DNA from: Prauserella rugosa
GTDB lineage: Bacteria > Actinomycetota > Actinomycetes > Mycobacteriales > Pseudonocardiaceae
NCBI RefSeq assembly: GCF_000719975.1
Contig: NZ_JOIJ01000002.1
Coordinates: 460,517-524,516, forward strand
Length of the DNA stretch: 64,000 nt
Direction: 5' to 3'
A program made the position numbers and the translations under genes. This document shows, in pieces, positions 1 to 8,154 of the stretch. Positions within the stretch are counted from its first letter, which is position 1, and each line of letters opens with the position of its first letter. Below the pieces are notes generated by a model. It made no database searches. It was given only the letters and a program-made list of their open reading frames with translations, and was not told where the DNA came from.

Positions 1-371
1 AACTCGCCCTTGAGCAGCTGGGGTGCACTGCAGGCGTACTCGACGTTCTCGAGCGCCCTCGCGACCTCACCCGCCGCGTCGGAGACGACCTTGCCGTGCT
101 CGGCGGTGATGATGCGGGCCAGTTCGTCCTGCCGGGCGGCGAGCAGTTCCCGGAAGCGGAACAACACGCGGGAACGGCCCGCGAGCGAGGTGTCGCGCCA
201 CGCCGGGAACGCCGCGGCGGCCGCCCGCACGGCCTCGTCGATCTCGCCGGGTCCTGCGAAGTCGACGGTCGCCTTCACGGCACCGGTGGCCGGGTCGAAC
301 ACGTCCCCGGTGCGTTCGGCGGGCCCGCTCCACGGCTTGCCCGCGATCCGGTGGGTGATGTGCTCGGTCAC
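1..371 (-). CDS. mmsA: CoA-acylating methylmalonate/malonate-semialdehyde dehydrogenase, N-terminal part (runs off the window)
   Basis: Only the first about 123 residues are present; the rest lies left of the window. The GTG start gives a product beginning VTEHITHRIAGKPWSG, followed by FDPATG, AAFPAWR and ITAEHGKV. This is the N-terminal half of the NAD-binding domain of aldehyde dehydrogenases and most resembles the CoA-acylating MmsA branch. That enzyme oxidises malonate or methylmalonate semialdehyde to acetyl- or propionyl-CoA, the last step of beta-alanine, pyrimidine and valine breakdown. It lies downstream of, and on the same strand as, the aminotransferase that would supply malonate semialdehyde. 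The catalytic Cys cannot be checked here, so the MmsA assignment rests on N-terminal similarity and context. Confidence 0.75.
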   Translation of the reverse strand, partial: MTEHITHRIAGKPWSGPAERTGDVFDPATGAVKATVDFAGPGEIDEAVRAAAAAFPAWRDTSLAGRSRVLFRFRELLAARQDELARIITAEHGKVVSDAAGEVARALENVEYACSAPQLLKGE

Positions 372-398
372 GAGAGAACTCCCTGCGTTCGCGTCTTG

Positions 399-445
399 TG
401 GTTTCGCGCCTTCGTGTGGTTTCGCGCCGTCGGTGGTTTCGCGCC
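399..445. repeat. Three imperfect tandem copies of a 17-18 bp unit
   Basis: The core TGGTTTCGCGCC occurs at 399-410, 417-428 and 434-445, in the leader between the aminotransferase stop and the mmsA start. No function can be assigned. Confidence 0.7.
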
Positions 446-476
446 GTCGGTGGGCCGGGGTTTCAGCGCGGGTTTT

Positions 477-497
477 CAGTACGGGGTTTCCGTACGG
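477..497. promoter_or_regulatory. GTACGG half-sites upstream of mmsA (possible regulator site)
   Basis: CAGTACGG (477-484) and CCGTACGG (490-497) lie between the aminotransferase stop and mmsA. They resemble the arms of the CTGTACGG-N14-CCGTACAG inverted repeat in the divergent region ahead of the PucR-type gene, but their spacing and orientation differ. They could be weaker sites for the same regulator; this is inference. Confidence 0.25.
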
Positions 498-507
498 GTC
501 GAGAGAG

Positions 508-1809
508 TCACGCCGAGGCCGCCGCCAGCGAGTCGTCGAGGATCGCGAGCGCTTCGGCGCTCTCCTCGTCGGTCAGGGTCATGGGCGGGGCGATGCGCAG
601 TACGTTGCCGTGCAGACCGCCCTTGCCGATGAGCAGTCCGCGCGCCTTCGTCTCCTCGAGGACCCGTGCAGCGGCCGCCGGATCGGGTTCGCCCGGTGCC
701 TGCGAGCCCGGCCGCACGAGTTCGACACCGATCATGAGTCCCTTGCCCCGCACGTCGCCGACGACGGCACAGCGGGACTGGATCTCGCGCAACCCGGCCA
801 TGAGCGTGGCGCCCTGTTTGGCGGCGTTGCCCTGCAGGTCGTGGTCGAGCAGGTAGTCGAGCGTGGCGGCCGCACCCGCGGTGGAGACGGGGTTGCCGCC
901 GAACGTCGAGATCGAGTTCGCGCCGAGGCAGTCCATGATCTCGCCCCTGGCCACGACCCCGCCGATCGCCAGGCCGTTGCCCAGCCCCTTGGCGAACGTC
1001 AACAGGTCGGGAGTGACGCCGTGCGCGTCCATGCCCCAGAAGTGCTCACCCGTGCGACCCCAGCCGGTCTGGACCTCGTCGGAGATGAGCAGGATGCCCG
1101 ACTCGTCGAGCACCTCCTTGAACCGGCCGAACAGACCGTCGGGCGGGGTGGCGAACCCGCCGACGCCCTGGATCGGCTCGGCGATCAGTGCGGCCACGTC
1201 GCCGGAGGTGGTGGTGCGCAGCACGTCGCGGAGGTCCTCGGTGCACGCCTCGACGTAGGCGGCCTCGTCCAGGCCGGCGAAGGGACTGCGGTAGCGGTAG
1301 CCGCCGTGCACGTAGCTGACCTTCACCGGCGACAGTGCGCTGGCCGACCAGCCGCGGTTGCCGGTAATGCCCACGGTGCCGAACGCCCTGCCGTGGTAGG
1401 AGTTGCGCAGTGCCAGGATCTGGTTGCTGCGGCGGTACTGCGTCGCCAGCATCAACGCCGTCTCGTTGGCCTCGGTGCCGGAGTTGGTGAAGAACACCTT
1501 GGCGTCGGGGATTCCCGACAGCTCCGCGATCCGCTCGGCCAGCTCGACCTGCTTGCGGATCAGGTACAGCGTCGAGGTGTGCAGGACGCCGGTGTCCAGT
1601 TGGGTGCGCACGGCGTCGGAGATCTCGGTGACGTCGTAGCCGATCGCGTTGGTCAGGATGCCGGCGAAGAAGTCGAGGTAGGTCCGGCCCGATCCGTCGG
1701 TGACGCGCCTGCCCTCGGCACGCACGATCTCGATGGGTTCGTCGTAGTAGAGGGACACCCAGTTCGGCAGGACAGCGCGGTGCCGCTGCAGCAGGTCCGG
1801 TTCCGTCAT
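508..1809 (-). CDS. Class III (omega-amino acid:pyruvate type) aminotransferase
   Basis: A PLP-dependent class III transaminase of 433 residues. The ATG at 1809 is preferred over a longer reading because MTEPDLLQRH begins the conserved part and the upstream extension would run over the divergent promoter region. Visible landmarks are the phosphate-binding SGTEANE (110-116), SYHGR (137-141), the cofactor-binding Asp in LLISDEVQTGWGRTG (D244) and the Schiff-base Lys in TFAKGLGNG (K274). Between a dihydropyrimidinase/carbamoyl-beta-alanine hydrolase operon and mmsA, the natural role is beta-alanine to malonate semialdehyde. Related enzymes also use GABA, 3-aminoisobutyrate or glyoxylate, so the exact substrates are inferred. 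Confidence 0.85.
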   Translation of the reverse strand: MTEPDLLQRHRAVLPNWVSLYYDEPIEIVRAEGRRVTDGSGRTYLDFFAGILTNAIGYDVTEISDAVRTQLDTGVLHTSTLYLIRKQVELAERIAELSGIPDAKVFFTNSGTEANETALMLATQYRRSNQILALRNSYHGRAFGTVGITGNRGWSASALSPVKVSYVHGGYRYRSPFAGLDEAAYVEACTEDLRDVLRTTTSGDVAALIAEPIQGVGGFATPPDGLFGRFKEVLDESGILLISDEVQTGWGRTGEHFWGMDAHGVTPDLLTFAKGLGNGLAIGGVVARGEIMDCLGANSISTFGGNPVSTAGAAATLDYLLDHDLQGNAAKQGATLMAGLREIQSRCAVVGDVRGKGLMIGVELVRPGSQAPGEPDPAAAARVLEETKARGLLIGKGGLHGNVLRIAPPMTLTDEESAEALAILDDSLAAASA

Positions 1810-1854
1810 GGCTTCGAGTCTCGGGGCCCCGCGGGCACCGATGCCACACGCAAT

Positions 1855-1884
1855 CTGTACGGACTCCCCCACCGCGCCGTACAG
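1855..1884. promoter_or_regulatory. Inverted repeat CTGTACGG-N14-CCGTACAG in the divergent intergenic region
   Basis: A perfect 8-bp inverted repeat (1855-1862 and 1877-1884) lies between the aminotransferase start and the PucR-type start. The arms are two helical turns apart (22 bp), as expected for a dimeric regulator. It is a candidate operator for the adjacent PucR-family protein acting on both divergent genes. Only the repeat is seen; the binding protein is inferred. Confidence 0.5.
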
Positions 1885-1915
1885 TCTGCCCTTCCGTCAC
1901 ACAGGTGGGGGTGGC

Positions 1916-3595
1916 ATGTATCCGACGGTCGCGGAGGTGCTGGCGCTGCCGGTCGTGCGGCAGGGCGGCCCGCACGTCGTCGCGGGGGCCGACGGCCTCG
2001 ACGGGCGGGTGCGGTGGGTCCACGTCGCCGAGATCACCGAGATCGCCCCGCTGCTCAAGGGCGGCGAACTCGTGCTGACCACCGGCGTGGCGCTGCCGGA
2101 CGACGACGACACCCTGGCGCGGTACGTCGACGATCTGGCCGCGGTCGGCGTGGCGGGGCTGGTGGTGGAACTGGTACGCCACTGGCACGAACGGCTGCCC
2201 CACGCGCTCGCGGCGGCCGCGGACAAGCACCGGCTCCCGCTGATCACGCTCTCCCGCGAGACGCGCTACGTCACCATCACCGAGGCGGTCAACGGCCTCA
2301 TCGTCGACGCGCAGGTCGACGAGTTGCGCGCCGCCGCCCAGGTGCACGAGACGTTCACCGAACTCACCGTCGCGGGTGCGCAGCCGCACGTGGTGCTGCG
2401 CGAGGTGGCCCGGCTGACCGGGCACGCCGTCGTCCTGGAGACGTTGGCCCACGACGTGCTGGCCTACGACGCGTGCGGCACCGACCCGCGCGACCTGCTC
2501 AGCGACTGGCACCGGCGGTCCCGCGGCGTGCGCACCGGCGACCGCACCGGCTACGACACGCGCACCGGCTGGCTCGTCACGGTCGTCGGCGCGCGGGGCC
2601 GCGACTGGGGACGCCTGGTCGTGGTGTGCGGCGAGCGGCCTCCCCACCGCCACGTCGTGGTGGCCGAGCGCGCGGCGTCGGCGCTGGCCGTGCACCGGCT
2701 CGTCGACGGTGCGGCCGAGAGCCTGGAGCGGCAGGCGCACCGCGACGTGCTGGCGCAGCTGCTCGCCGGCCCGGCCACCCCGACACCGGGTCCCGGGCAG
2801 GTCGCACCGACGACCCCGCTGTCCGAGCTCGTGGCCCGCGCCGAAGCGCTGCACGTGCCGCTCACCGGCCGCCGGCTGCTCGCCGTGGCGATCCGGCCAC
2901 GGCTCACCGGGGACAGCGGCGCCACCGCGTCGGCCGGTTCGCTGCTGCCGGACCTGGCCGAGGCGACCGCGCTCGCGACGCGGCGCGCGCGGGTGCCCGC
3001 GCTCGTGGCGGGCGTCGACGGCACGAGCGTGCACGCGCTGCTGGCCCTGTCCCCGCAGGCCGACGCCGATGCCGTGCTGCGCCGGCTCGGCAGGGAGGTC
3101 CGCCAGACCCGGCCGTCGGCGACGCTCGTGCTCGGCGTCGGCTCGGCCGTCGACACCCCGGCCGAGGCCGGCCGCAGTCTCGTCGAGGCGGGCCACGTCG
3201 CCGCGGCGGCGCTGCACCGCGACCGGTGCCCTCCGCGCGGCTACCACCGGCTGGACGACCTGCGACTGTTCGGCCTGCTGCACCTGCTCGCCGAGGACGA
3301 CCGGCTCCACACGTTCGCCCGCCGCGAGCTCGGCCCGCTGCTCGACAAGGACGCGGCCACGGGCAGTCGCCTCGTCGAGGCGCTGCGCCGGTTCTGCGAG
3401 CACGGCGGCAACAAGTCGGCGGCCGCGGCGGCCTCACACACCTCCCGCACGGCGTACTACCAGCAGCTGGCGCGGATCGAGCAGACCCTCGAGGTCTCCC
3501 TCGACGACCCGGAGTCGATCGTCTCGCTCCACGTCGCCCTGCTCATCACCGACGTTCTCGCCCTATCGGGGGACAACGACCACCCGTCGGAGTAA
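1916..3595 (+). CDS. PucR-family transcriptional regulator
   Basis: A 559-residue regulator. The N-terminal ~125 residues (MYPTVAEVLALPVV, GELVLTTG, LPLITLSRETRYVTITEAV) form the PucR purine-catabolism domain. The middle is a GGDEF-like variable segment. The C-terminus (CEHGGNKSAAAAASHTSRTA to the end) is the PucR-type helix-turn-helix. The ATG at 1916 begins exactly at the conserved domain. Known members control purine, allantoin, GABA or proline catabolism and usually sense the pathway substrate. The gene is divergent from the aminotransferase and upstream of the transporter/amidohydrolase operon, so it is the likely local activator; the ligand is unknown. Confidence 0.85.
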   Translation: MYPTVAEVLALPVVRQGGPHVVAGADGLDGRVRWVHVAEITEIAPLLKGGELVLTTGVALPDDDDTLARYVDDLAAVGVAGLVVELVRHWHERLPHALAAAADKHRLPLITLSRETRYVTITEAVNGLIVDAQVDELRAAAQVHETFTELTVAGAQPHVVLREVARLTGHAVVLETLAHDVLAYDACGTDPRDLLSDWHRRSRGVRTGDRTGYDTRTGWLVTVVGARGRDWGRLVVVCGERPPHRHVVVAERAASALAVHRLVDGAAESLERQAHRDVLAQLLAGPATPTPGPGQVAPTTPLSELVARAEALHVPLTGRRLLAVAIRPRLTGDSGATASAGSLLPDLAEATALATRRARVPALVAGVDGTSVHALLALSPQADADAVLRRLGREVRQTRPSATLVLGVGSAVDTPAEAGRSLVEAGHVAAAALHRDRCPPRGYHRLDDLRLFGLLHLLAEDDRLHTFARRELGPLLDKDAATGSRLVEALRRFCEHGGNKSAAAAASHTSRTAYYQQLARIEQTLEVSLDDPESIVSLHVALLITDVLALSGDNDHPSE

Positions 3596-3631
3596 CACAG
3601 GCCGGTCGCCGGTCGTGCCGATATCGAGGTC

Positions 3632-4027
3632 ATGCGTACGTTCAGCGCCCGCCTGTCCCGAACCGTCACGGCCGCCGCGTGCAGCCTCGCCGTTCTGTCC
3701 CTCGGAGGACAGGCGGCGGCCGACCCGCCCGAGTCGGCGCTGTCGCTGTCCCTGTCGAAGACCGACGGCACGATCGCCTTCACGCAGCTGTTGTGCGGTC
3801 CCGCGGGCGGCACCCATCCGACGAGCGCCCAGGCGTGTGCCGCTCTCGAGGAGGCCGACGGCAAGCCCGCCGCGCTCGAGACCACGGCGCAGGCCTGTCC
3901 GATGATCCACGAACCGGTGCGCGCCTCGGCCCACGGCCACTGGCGCGGCAAGCCGGTCCACTTCACCACCACGTACAACAACAGCTGCCTCGCCGACGCC
4001 GAGTCCAACGGCGTGTTCGGCTTCTGA
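3632..4027 (+). CDS. Secreted subtilisin inhibitor-like protein (SSI family)
   Basis: A 131-residue pre-protein with an N-terminal signal peptide (MRTFSARLSRTVTAAACSLAVLSLGG, probable cleavage after AAA). The mature part has the SSI pattern: LLCGPAGGTHPTSAQACAAL, ETTAQACPMIHEPVRASAHG, NSCLADAESNGVFGF. Four Cys give the two expected disulfides. By alignment with Streptomyces SSI, the reactive bond falls in CPMIHEPV, probably Met (P1)-Ile (P1'), predicting inhibition of subtilisin/chymotrypsin-like proteases. It starts 36 bp after the regulator gene and has its own downstream hairpin. Nothing links it functionally to pyrimidine breakdown. Confidence 0.9.
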   Translation: MRTFSARLSRTVTAAACSLAVLSLGGQAAADPPESALSLSLSKTDGTIAFTQLLCGPAGGTHPTSAQACAALEEADGKPAALETTAQACPMIHEPVRASAHGHWRGKPVHFTTTYNNSCLADAESNGVFGF

Positions 4028-4335
4028 GGCGGGCCAGGATCACCGCGGGGGCGGGACTGTCTCGCCCCCGCCCCCGCGTACTCCGTCCGAACCGGACTGC
4101 GGATCGCCCGGACGCCTCCGGCTGCTGCTCCGTTCGGACGCCCGCCGCCACGCATGCGCCTACGGCACCCCGAATCCGGACAGCCGATTCGCCGCGCTAT
4201 TGTTTCCGCGCGATTTCCGCACCGCTACCGCGAGCTTTCCGCGCATTCCGCAATCGAAATTCTGTGCTCGCACACCGCCAACGGTGAACACTCTGCCAGT
4301 GCCCGCCGCGTCCCCGCGGCGCGCACGATTCGCCA
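4028..4335. other. Non-coding region ahead of the transporter operon
   Basis: 308 bp without a supported gene. It holds the hairpin downstream of the SSI gene and then a stretch (about 4180-4270) of clearly lower GC, the likely promoter region of the transporter operon. I could not pick a convincing -35/-10 pair, and the CTGTACGG motif of the regulator region is not repeated here. Confidence 0.5.
4045..4071 (+). terminator. GC-rich hairpin after the SSI gene
   Basis: GCGGGGGCG (4045-4053) pairs perfectly with CGCCCCCGC (4063-4071) around a 9-nt loop, starting 18 bp after the inhibitor stop codon. There is no T-tract, so it is a U-less, actinobacterial-style terminator at best. Confidence 0.5.
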
Positions 4336-5922
4336 ATGGCGTCGACAACGGCACAACTCCGCCACCCCGACGGGCGGGTGGAGCTCCGCGATCCGTCGTC
4401 ACTGGCCGGCAGCCGGAACTTCAACGATGAGCTAGCCCCGGTGCCGCTCGAGCGGCGAACCTGGACCACCTACAACTACTTCGCACTGTGGAACGGAATG
4501 GCGTTCAACCTTCCGTCCTACCTTCTCGCGTCCGGACTCATCGCGATCGGGATGAACTGGGTGCAGGCGTTCATGACGATCGCGATCGGCAACCTGATCG
4601 TTCTGGTGCCGATGTTGCTCAACAGTCATGCGGGCACGAAGTACGGCATTCCGTTTCCGGTCTTCACCCGCGCGTTCTTCGGAATCCGCGGTGCGAACCT
4701 CGCCGCACTGATGCGGGGGCTGGTCGCGTGCGGCTGGTTCGGCATTCAGACCTGGGTCGGCGGGCAGGCGATCTTCGTCATCGTCGGCAAACTCGCCGGT
4801 TCCGGGTGGACCGACGCCGCGGTCGTCTACGACCAACCGTGGACGCTGTGGCTGTGCTTCGCCGTGTTCTGGGCGTTGCAGATGGGCATCATCTGGCGCG
4901 GGATGGAGGCGGTGAAGCGCCTCGAGAGCTGGGGCGCGCCGCTGGTCAGCATCGGCTTCGTGATCCTGCTGATCTGGATCCTCGTCGAGGCGGGCGGATT
5001 CGGCCCGATCTTCTCGCAGGAGTCCCAACTGGGCTGGGGCACCGAGTTCTGGTCGGTCTTCGCCCCGTCGCTGATGGGCATGATCGCGTTCTGGGCGACG
5101 CTGTCGCTGAACATGTCGGACTTCACGCGGTTCGGCAAGGGCCAGCGTAAGCAGGTCTGGGGACAGATCCTCGGACTGCCGACCACGATGTCGTTCATCG
5201 CGATCATGTCGATCATGATCACCTCGGGCGGCATCGTCGTCTACGGCGAGGCGATCTGGGATCCGGTGCAGCTCGCGAGCCGGTTCGACTCACCGATCGT
5301 GGTGGTGGCGGCGCTCATCGGCATCGTGCTGGCGACCGTGACGACCAACCTGGCGGCGAACGTCGTCAGCCCGTCGTACGACTTCTCCAACGCCTTCCCG
5401 CGCCGGATCAGTTTCCGCACCGGCGGCCTGATCACCGGGGTGATCGGCATCGTGGTGCAGCCGTGGCGGCTGATCTCCGATCCCAACATCTACATCTACG
5501 CGTGGTTGAGCTTCTACGGCGGCGTGCTCGCCACCATCGCCGGTGTGCTGGCCGCGGGCTACTGGGTGAAGGCACGCCGCATGCTGTCGCTGACCGACCT
5601 GTTCGCCGAACGCGGCGGACGCTACTGGTACACGGCTGGCTGGAACTGGCGGGCCTTCGTCGCCACGGCGGTCGGTGCCGTGCTCGCCGTCGGCGGCGCC
5701 TACTCCGCGCCCGGTGCGGGACCGTTCCCCGAACACGGACTGATCCCCTTCCTGCAACCGCTCTACGACTACAGCTGGATCGTCGGCCTGGTGTCGGCCT
5801 TCCTGGTCTTCCTGGTGCTGTCCCCGTCCGCGCACGGCGCGGCGTCCACTCCGATACTCGAGGAGGAGATTCATGAACGACGTGATCAGAGCAGGATTGA
5901 TTCAGCAGCGCTGGACCGGTGA
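4336..5922 (+). CDS. NCS1 family nucleobase/hydantoin:cation symporter
   Basis: A 528-residue polytopic membrane protein with about 12 hydrophobic segments. It fits the NCS1 family (cytosine, uracil, allantoin and hydantoin permeases such as Mhp1): FNLPSYLLASGLIAIGM in TM1, GTKYGIPFPVFTRAFFGIRGAN, the WFGIQTWVGG motif whose Trp/Gln face the substrate in Mhp1, and TTNLAANVVSPSYDF, matching the Mhp1 Asn-containing loop. It should import the pyrimidine or hydantoin for the enzymes that follow. Its 3' end overlaps the next gene by 50 bp, indicating one operon. The exact substrate cannot be read from sequence. Confidence 0.88.
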   Translation: MASTTAQLRHPDGRVELRDPSSLAGSRNFNDELAPVPLERRTWTTYNYFALWNGMAFNLPSYLLASGLIAIGMNWVQAFMTIAIGNLIVLVPMLLNSHAGTKYGIPFPVFTRAFFGIRGANLAALMRGLVACGWFGIQTWVGGQAIFVIVGKLAGSGWTDAAVVYDQPWTLWLCFAVFWALQMGIIWRGMEAVKRLESWGAPLVSIGFVILLIWILVEAGGFGPIFSQESQLGWGTEFWSVFAPSLMGMIAFWATLSLNMSDFTRFGKGQRKQVWGQILGLPTTMSFIAIMSIMITSGGIVVYGEAIWDPVQLASRFDSPIVVVAALIGIVLATVTTNLAANVVSPSYDFSNAFPRRISFRTGGLITGVIGIVVQPWRLISDPNIYIYAWLSFYGGVLATIAGVLAAGYWVKARRMLSLTDLFAERGGRYWYTAGWNWRAFVATAVGAVLAVGGAYSAPGAGPFPEHGLIPFLQPLYDYSWIVGLVSAFLVFLVLSPSAHGAASTPILEEEIHERRDQSRIDSAALDR

Positions 5923-6715
5923 CAAGGACTCGATGATCGCGGCGTCCGTGGACGCCATCTCCCGTGCTGCCTCGCAGGGAGCTCAGGTGGTGTGCCTGCA
6001 GGAACTGTTCTACGGGCCGTATTTCTGCCAGGTGCAGGACAACGAGTACTACTCCTACAGCGAGTCCATTCCGGACGGTCCGACGACGGTGCTGATGCAG
6101 GAGGTCGCCGAACGGCACGGGGTCGTGCTCGTCGTGCCGATGTACGAGCAGGAGCAGCCCGGCCTGCTCTACAACACCGCGTCGGTCATCGACGCCGACG
6201 GCACCTACCTCGGCAAGTACCGCAAGAACCACATCCCTCAGGTGAAGGGATTCTGGGAGAAGTTCTACTTCCGGCCGGGCAATACGGAGTATCCGGTGTT
6301 CGACACCGCGGTCGGCAGGATCGGCGTGTACATCTGCTACGACCGCCACTTCCCCGAGGGCTGGCGCGCACTGGGGCTGGCGGGTGCGCGGATCGTGTTC
6401 AACCCCTCCGCCACGAGCCGCGGCCTGTCGCAGTACCTGTGGCGGCTGGAACAGCCCGCGGCGGCGGTCGCCAACGAGTACTTCGTCGGCGCGATCAACC
6501 GCGTGGGCGTGGAACCGTTGGGCGACAACGACTTCTACGGACAGTCCTACTTCGCCGATCCGCGTGGACAGCTCGTGGGTGAGGCCGCCTCCGACACCGA
6601 CGACGAGGTCGTCGTCCGCGATCTCGACATGGGCCTGCTGGCCGAGGTGCGCGACCTGTGGGCGTTCTACCGCGACCGCAGGCCCGACTCCTACGACTCG
6701 CTCGTCACGCCGTGA
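5873..6715 (+). CDS. N-carbamoyl-beta-alanine amidohydrolase (beta-ureidopropionase-like, nitrilase superfamily)
   Basis: A 280-residue carbon-nitrogen hydrolase preceded by a strong GAGGAGGAG ribosome site. The Glu-Lys-Cys triad is intact: E44 in CLQELFYGPYF, K118 in KYRKNHIPQ and C155 in VYICYDRHFPEG. The long form with YFRPGNTEYPVFD is typical of beta-ureidopropionase and carbamoylputrescine amidase. Directly upstream of a dihydropyrimidinase, the expected reaction is N-carbamoyl-beta-alanine to beta-alanine, CO2 and ammonia. Carbamoylputrescine hydrolysis is the alternative, but no polyamine genes are nearby. Confidence 0.85.
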   Translation: MNDVIRAGLIQQRWTGDKDSMIAASVDAISRAASQGAQVVCLQELFYGPYFCQVQDNEYYSYSESIPDGPTTVLMQEVAERHGVVLVVPMYEQEQPGLLYNTASVIDADGTYLGKYRKNHIPQVKGFWEKFYFRPGNTEYPVFDTAVGRIGVYICYDRHFPEGWRALGLAGARIVFNPSATSRGLSQYLWRLEQPAAAVANEYFVGAINRVGVEPLGDNDFYGQSYFADPRGQLVGEAASDTDDEVVVRDLDMGLLAEVRDLWAFYRDRRPDSYDSLVTP

Positions 6716-6731
6716 GGAGGGTGATCCCGCA

Positions 6732-8144
6732 ATGCGCACACTGATCACGAACGGCACCGTCCTGAGCTCCACCGGCGCCACCCCCGCCGACGTACTCGTC
6801 GACGGCGACACGATCGCCGCCGTCGCCGCACCCGGCTTCTTCACATCCGGCACCGACCAGCGTCCGGACGAGGTCTTCGACGCCGTGTTCGACGCCACCG
6901 GCAAGTACGTCATGCCCGGCGGCATCGACGCCCACACCCACATGGAGATGCCCTTCGGCGGGACGTTCTCCGCCGACACCTTCGAGACGGGAACCAGAGC
7001 GGCCGCCTGGGGCGGGACGACCACCATCATCGACTTCGCCGTGCAGCCCAAGGGTGGTTCCCTGCTGTCCACACTGGACTCCTGGCACGAGAAGGCCGAC
7101 GGCGACTGCGCGATCGACTACGGCTTCCACATGATCGTCTCCGACGTCAACGACACGACGTTGAAGGAGATGGACTCGTGCGTCGAGGCCGGGGTGAGCA
7201 GTTTCAAGATGTTCATGGCCTACCCCGGCGTGTTCTACTCCACCGACGGGGAGATCCTGCGCGCCATGGACAAGGCCGCCGAGATCGGCGGAACCATCGC
7301 CATGCACGCCGAGAACGGCATCGCGATCGACCAGCTCGTGGCGAAGGCGCTCGCCGACGGCAAGACCGAACCGCACCAGCACGGCCTGACCCGGCCACCG
7401 GAGCTGGAGGGCGAGGCGACCTCGCGGGCGATCACGCTCGCGGGCGTGACGGGCGCGCCGCTGTACATCGTGCACCTGTCAGCGGCACAGGCATTGTCGG
7501 CGGTGGCCGAGGCACGGGACACGGGCCAGAACGTGTTCGCCGAAACCTGCCCGCAGTACCTCTATCTGTCCATCGAGGACCTGGCCGCGCCCGACTTCGA
7601 GGGCGCCAAGTACGTCGCCTCTCCCCCGCTCCGCGAGAAGCACCACCAGCCGGATCTGTGGCGTGGGCTGCGCACCAACGATCTGTCGGTCGTCTCGACC
7701 GACCACTGCCCGTTCTGTTTCAAGGACCAGAAGGAATTGGGCCGCGGCGACTTCACCAAGATCCCCAACGGCATGCCCGGGGTGGAGCACCGCATCGACC
7801 TGCTGCACCAGGGTGTGGTGGCCGGGGAGATCTCCCTGGCTCGCTGGGTCGAGGCGTGCGCGACGACACCGGCGCGGATGTTCGGGCTGTATCCGCGCAA
7901 GGGCGTCATCGCGCCGGGAGCGGATGCCGACATCGTCATCTACGACCCGGCGGCACACCAGACGATCTCGGCCGAGACCCACCACATGGCCGTGGACTAC
8001 TCCGCCTACGAGGGCATGAGTCTCACCGGCCGGTGCGAGACCGTGTTCTCCCGCGGCAGCGTCGTGGTCGACCGCGGCACCTACCTCGGTTCGGCCGGGC
8101 ACGGCCGGTTCCTCGCCCGCGATCTGTGTCAGTACCTGAACTGA
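6732..8144 (+). CDS. hydA: Dihydropyrimidinase (D-hydantoinase family)
   Basis: A 470-residue amidohydrolase with all metal ligands of cyclic amidohydrolases: H68 and H70 in DAHTHMEMPFGG, the carbamylated K159 in SFKMFMAYPG, H192 in AMHAENG, H248 in YIVHLSAAQAL and D324 in STDHCPF. KMFMAY and PFGGTFSADTFE are hallmarks of dihydropyrimidinase/hydantoinase rather than allantoinase or dihydroorotase. It opens dihydrouracil to N-carbamoyl-beta-alanine, the substrate of the product encoded 16 bp upstream. A strong GAGGAGG lies before the start. Hydantoin hydrolysis is an alternative or additional activity. Confidence 0.92.
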   Translation: MRTLITNGTVLSSTGATPADVLVDGDTIAAVAAPGFFTSGTDQRPDEVFDAVFDATGKYVMPGGIDAHTHMEMPFGGTFSADTFETGTRAAAWGGTTTIIDFAVQPKGGSLLSTLDSWHEKADGDCAIDYGFHMIVSDVNDTTLKEMDSCVEAGVSSFKMFMAYPGVFYSTDGEILRAMDKAAEIGGTIAMHAENGIAIDQLVAKALADGKTEPHQHGLTRPPELEGEATSRAITLAGVTGAPLYIVHLSAAQALSAVAEARDTGQNVFAETCPQYLYLSIEDLAAPDFEGAKYVASPPLREKHHQPDLWRGLRTNDLSVVSTDHCPFCFKDQKELGRGDFTKIPNGMPGVEHRIDLLHQGVVAGEISLARWVEACATTPARMFGLYPRKGVIAPGADADIVIYDPAAHQTISAETHHMAVDYSAYEGMSLTGRCETVFSRGSVVVDRGTYLGSAGHGRFLARDLCQYLN

Positions 8145-8154
8145 GGGAGGCGCT

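Noticed and set aside
10..4287. A 1425-codon plus-strand open frame
   Set aside because: It runs antisense to the mmsA and aminotransferase genes and out of frame over the regulator. It is an effect of high GC content with few stops, with Arg/Pro/Ala-rich nonsense composition.
6732..8144. Dihydropyrimidinase considered as allantoinase, given the PucR-type regulator
   Set aside because: Motifs such as SFKMFMAY and PFGGTFSADTF fit dihydropyrimidinase, and the neighbours degrade carbamoyl-beta-alanine, not allantoate.
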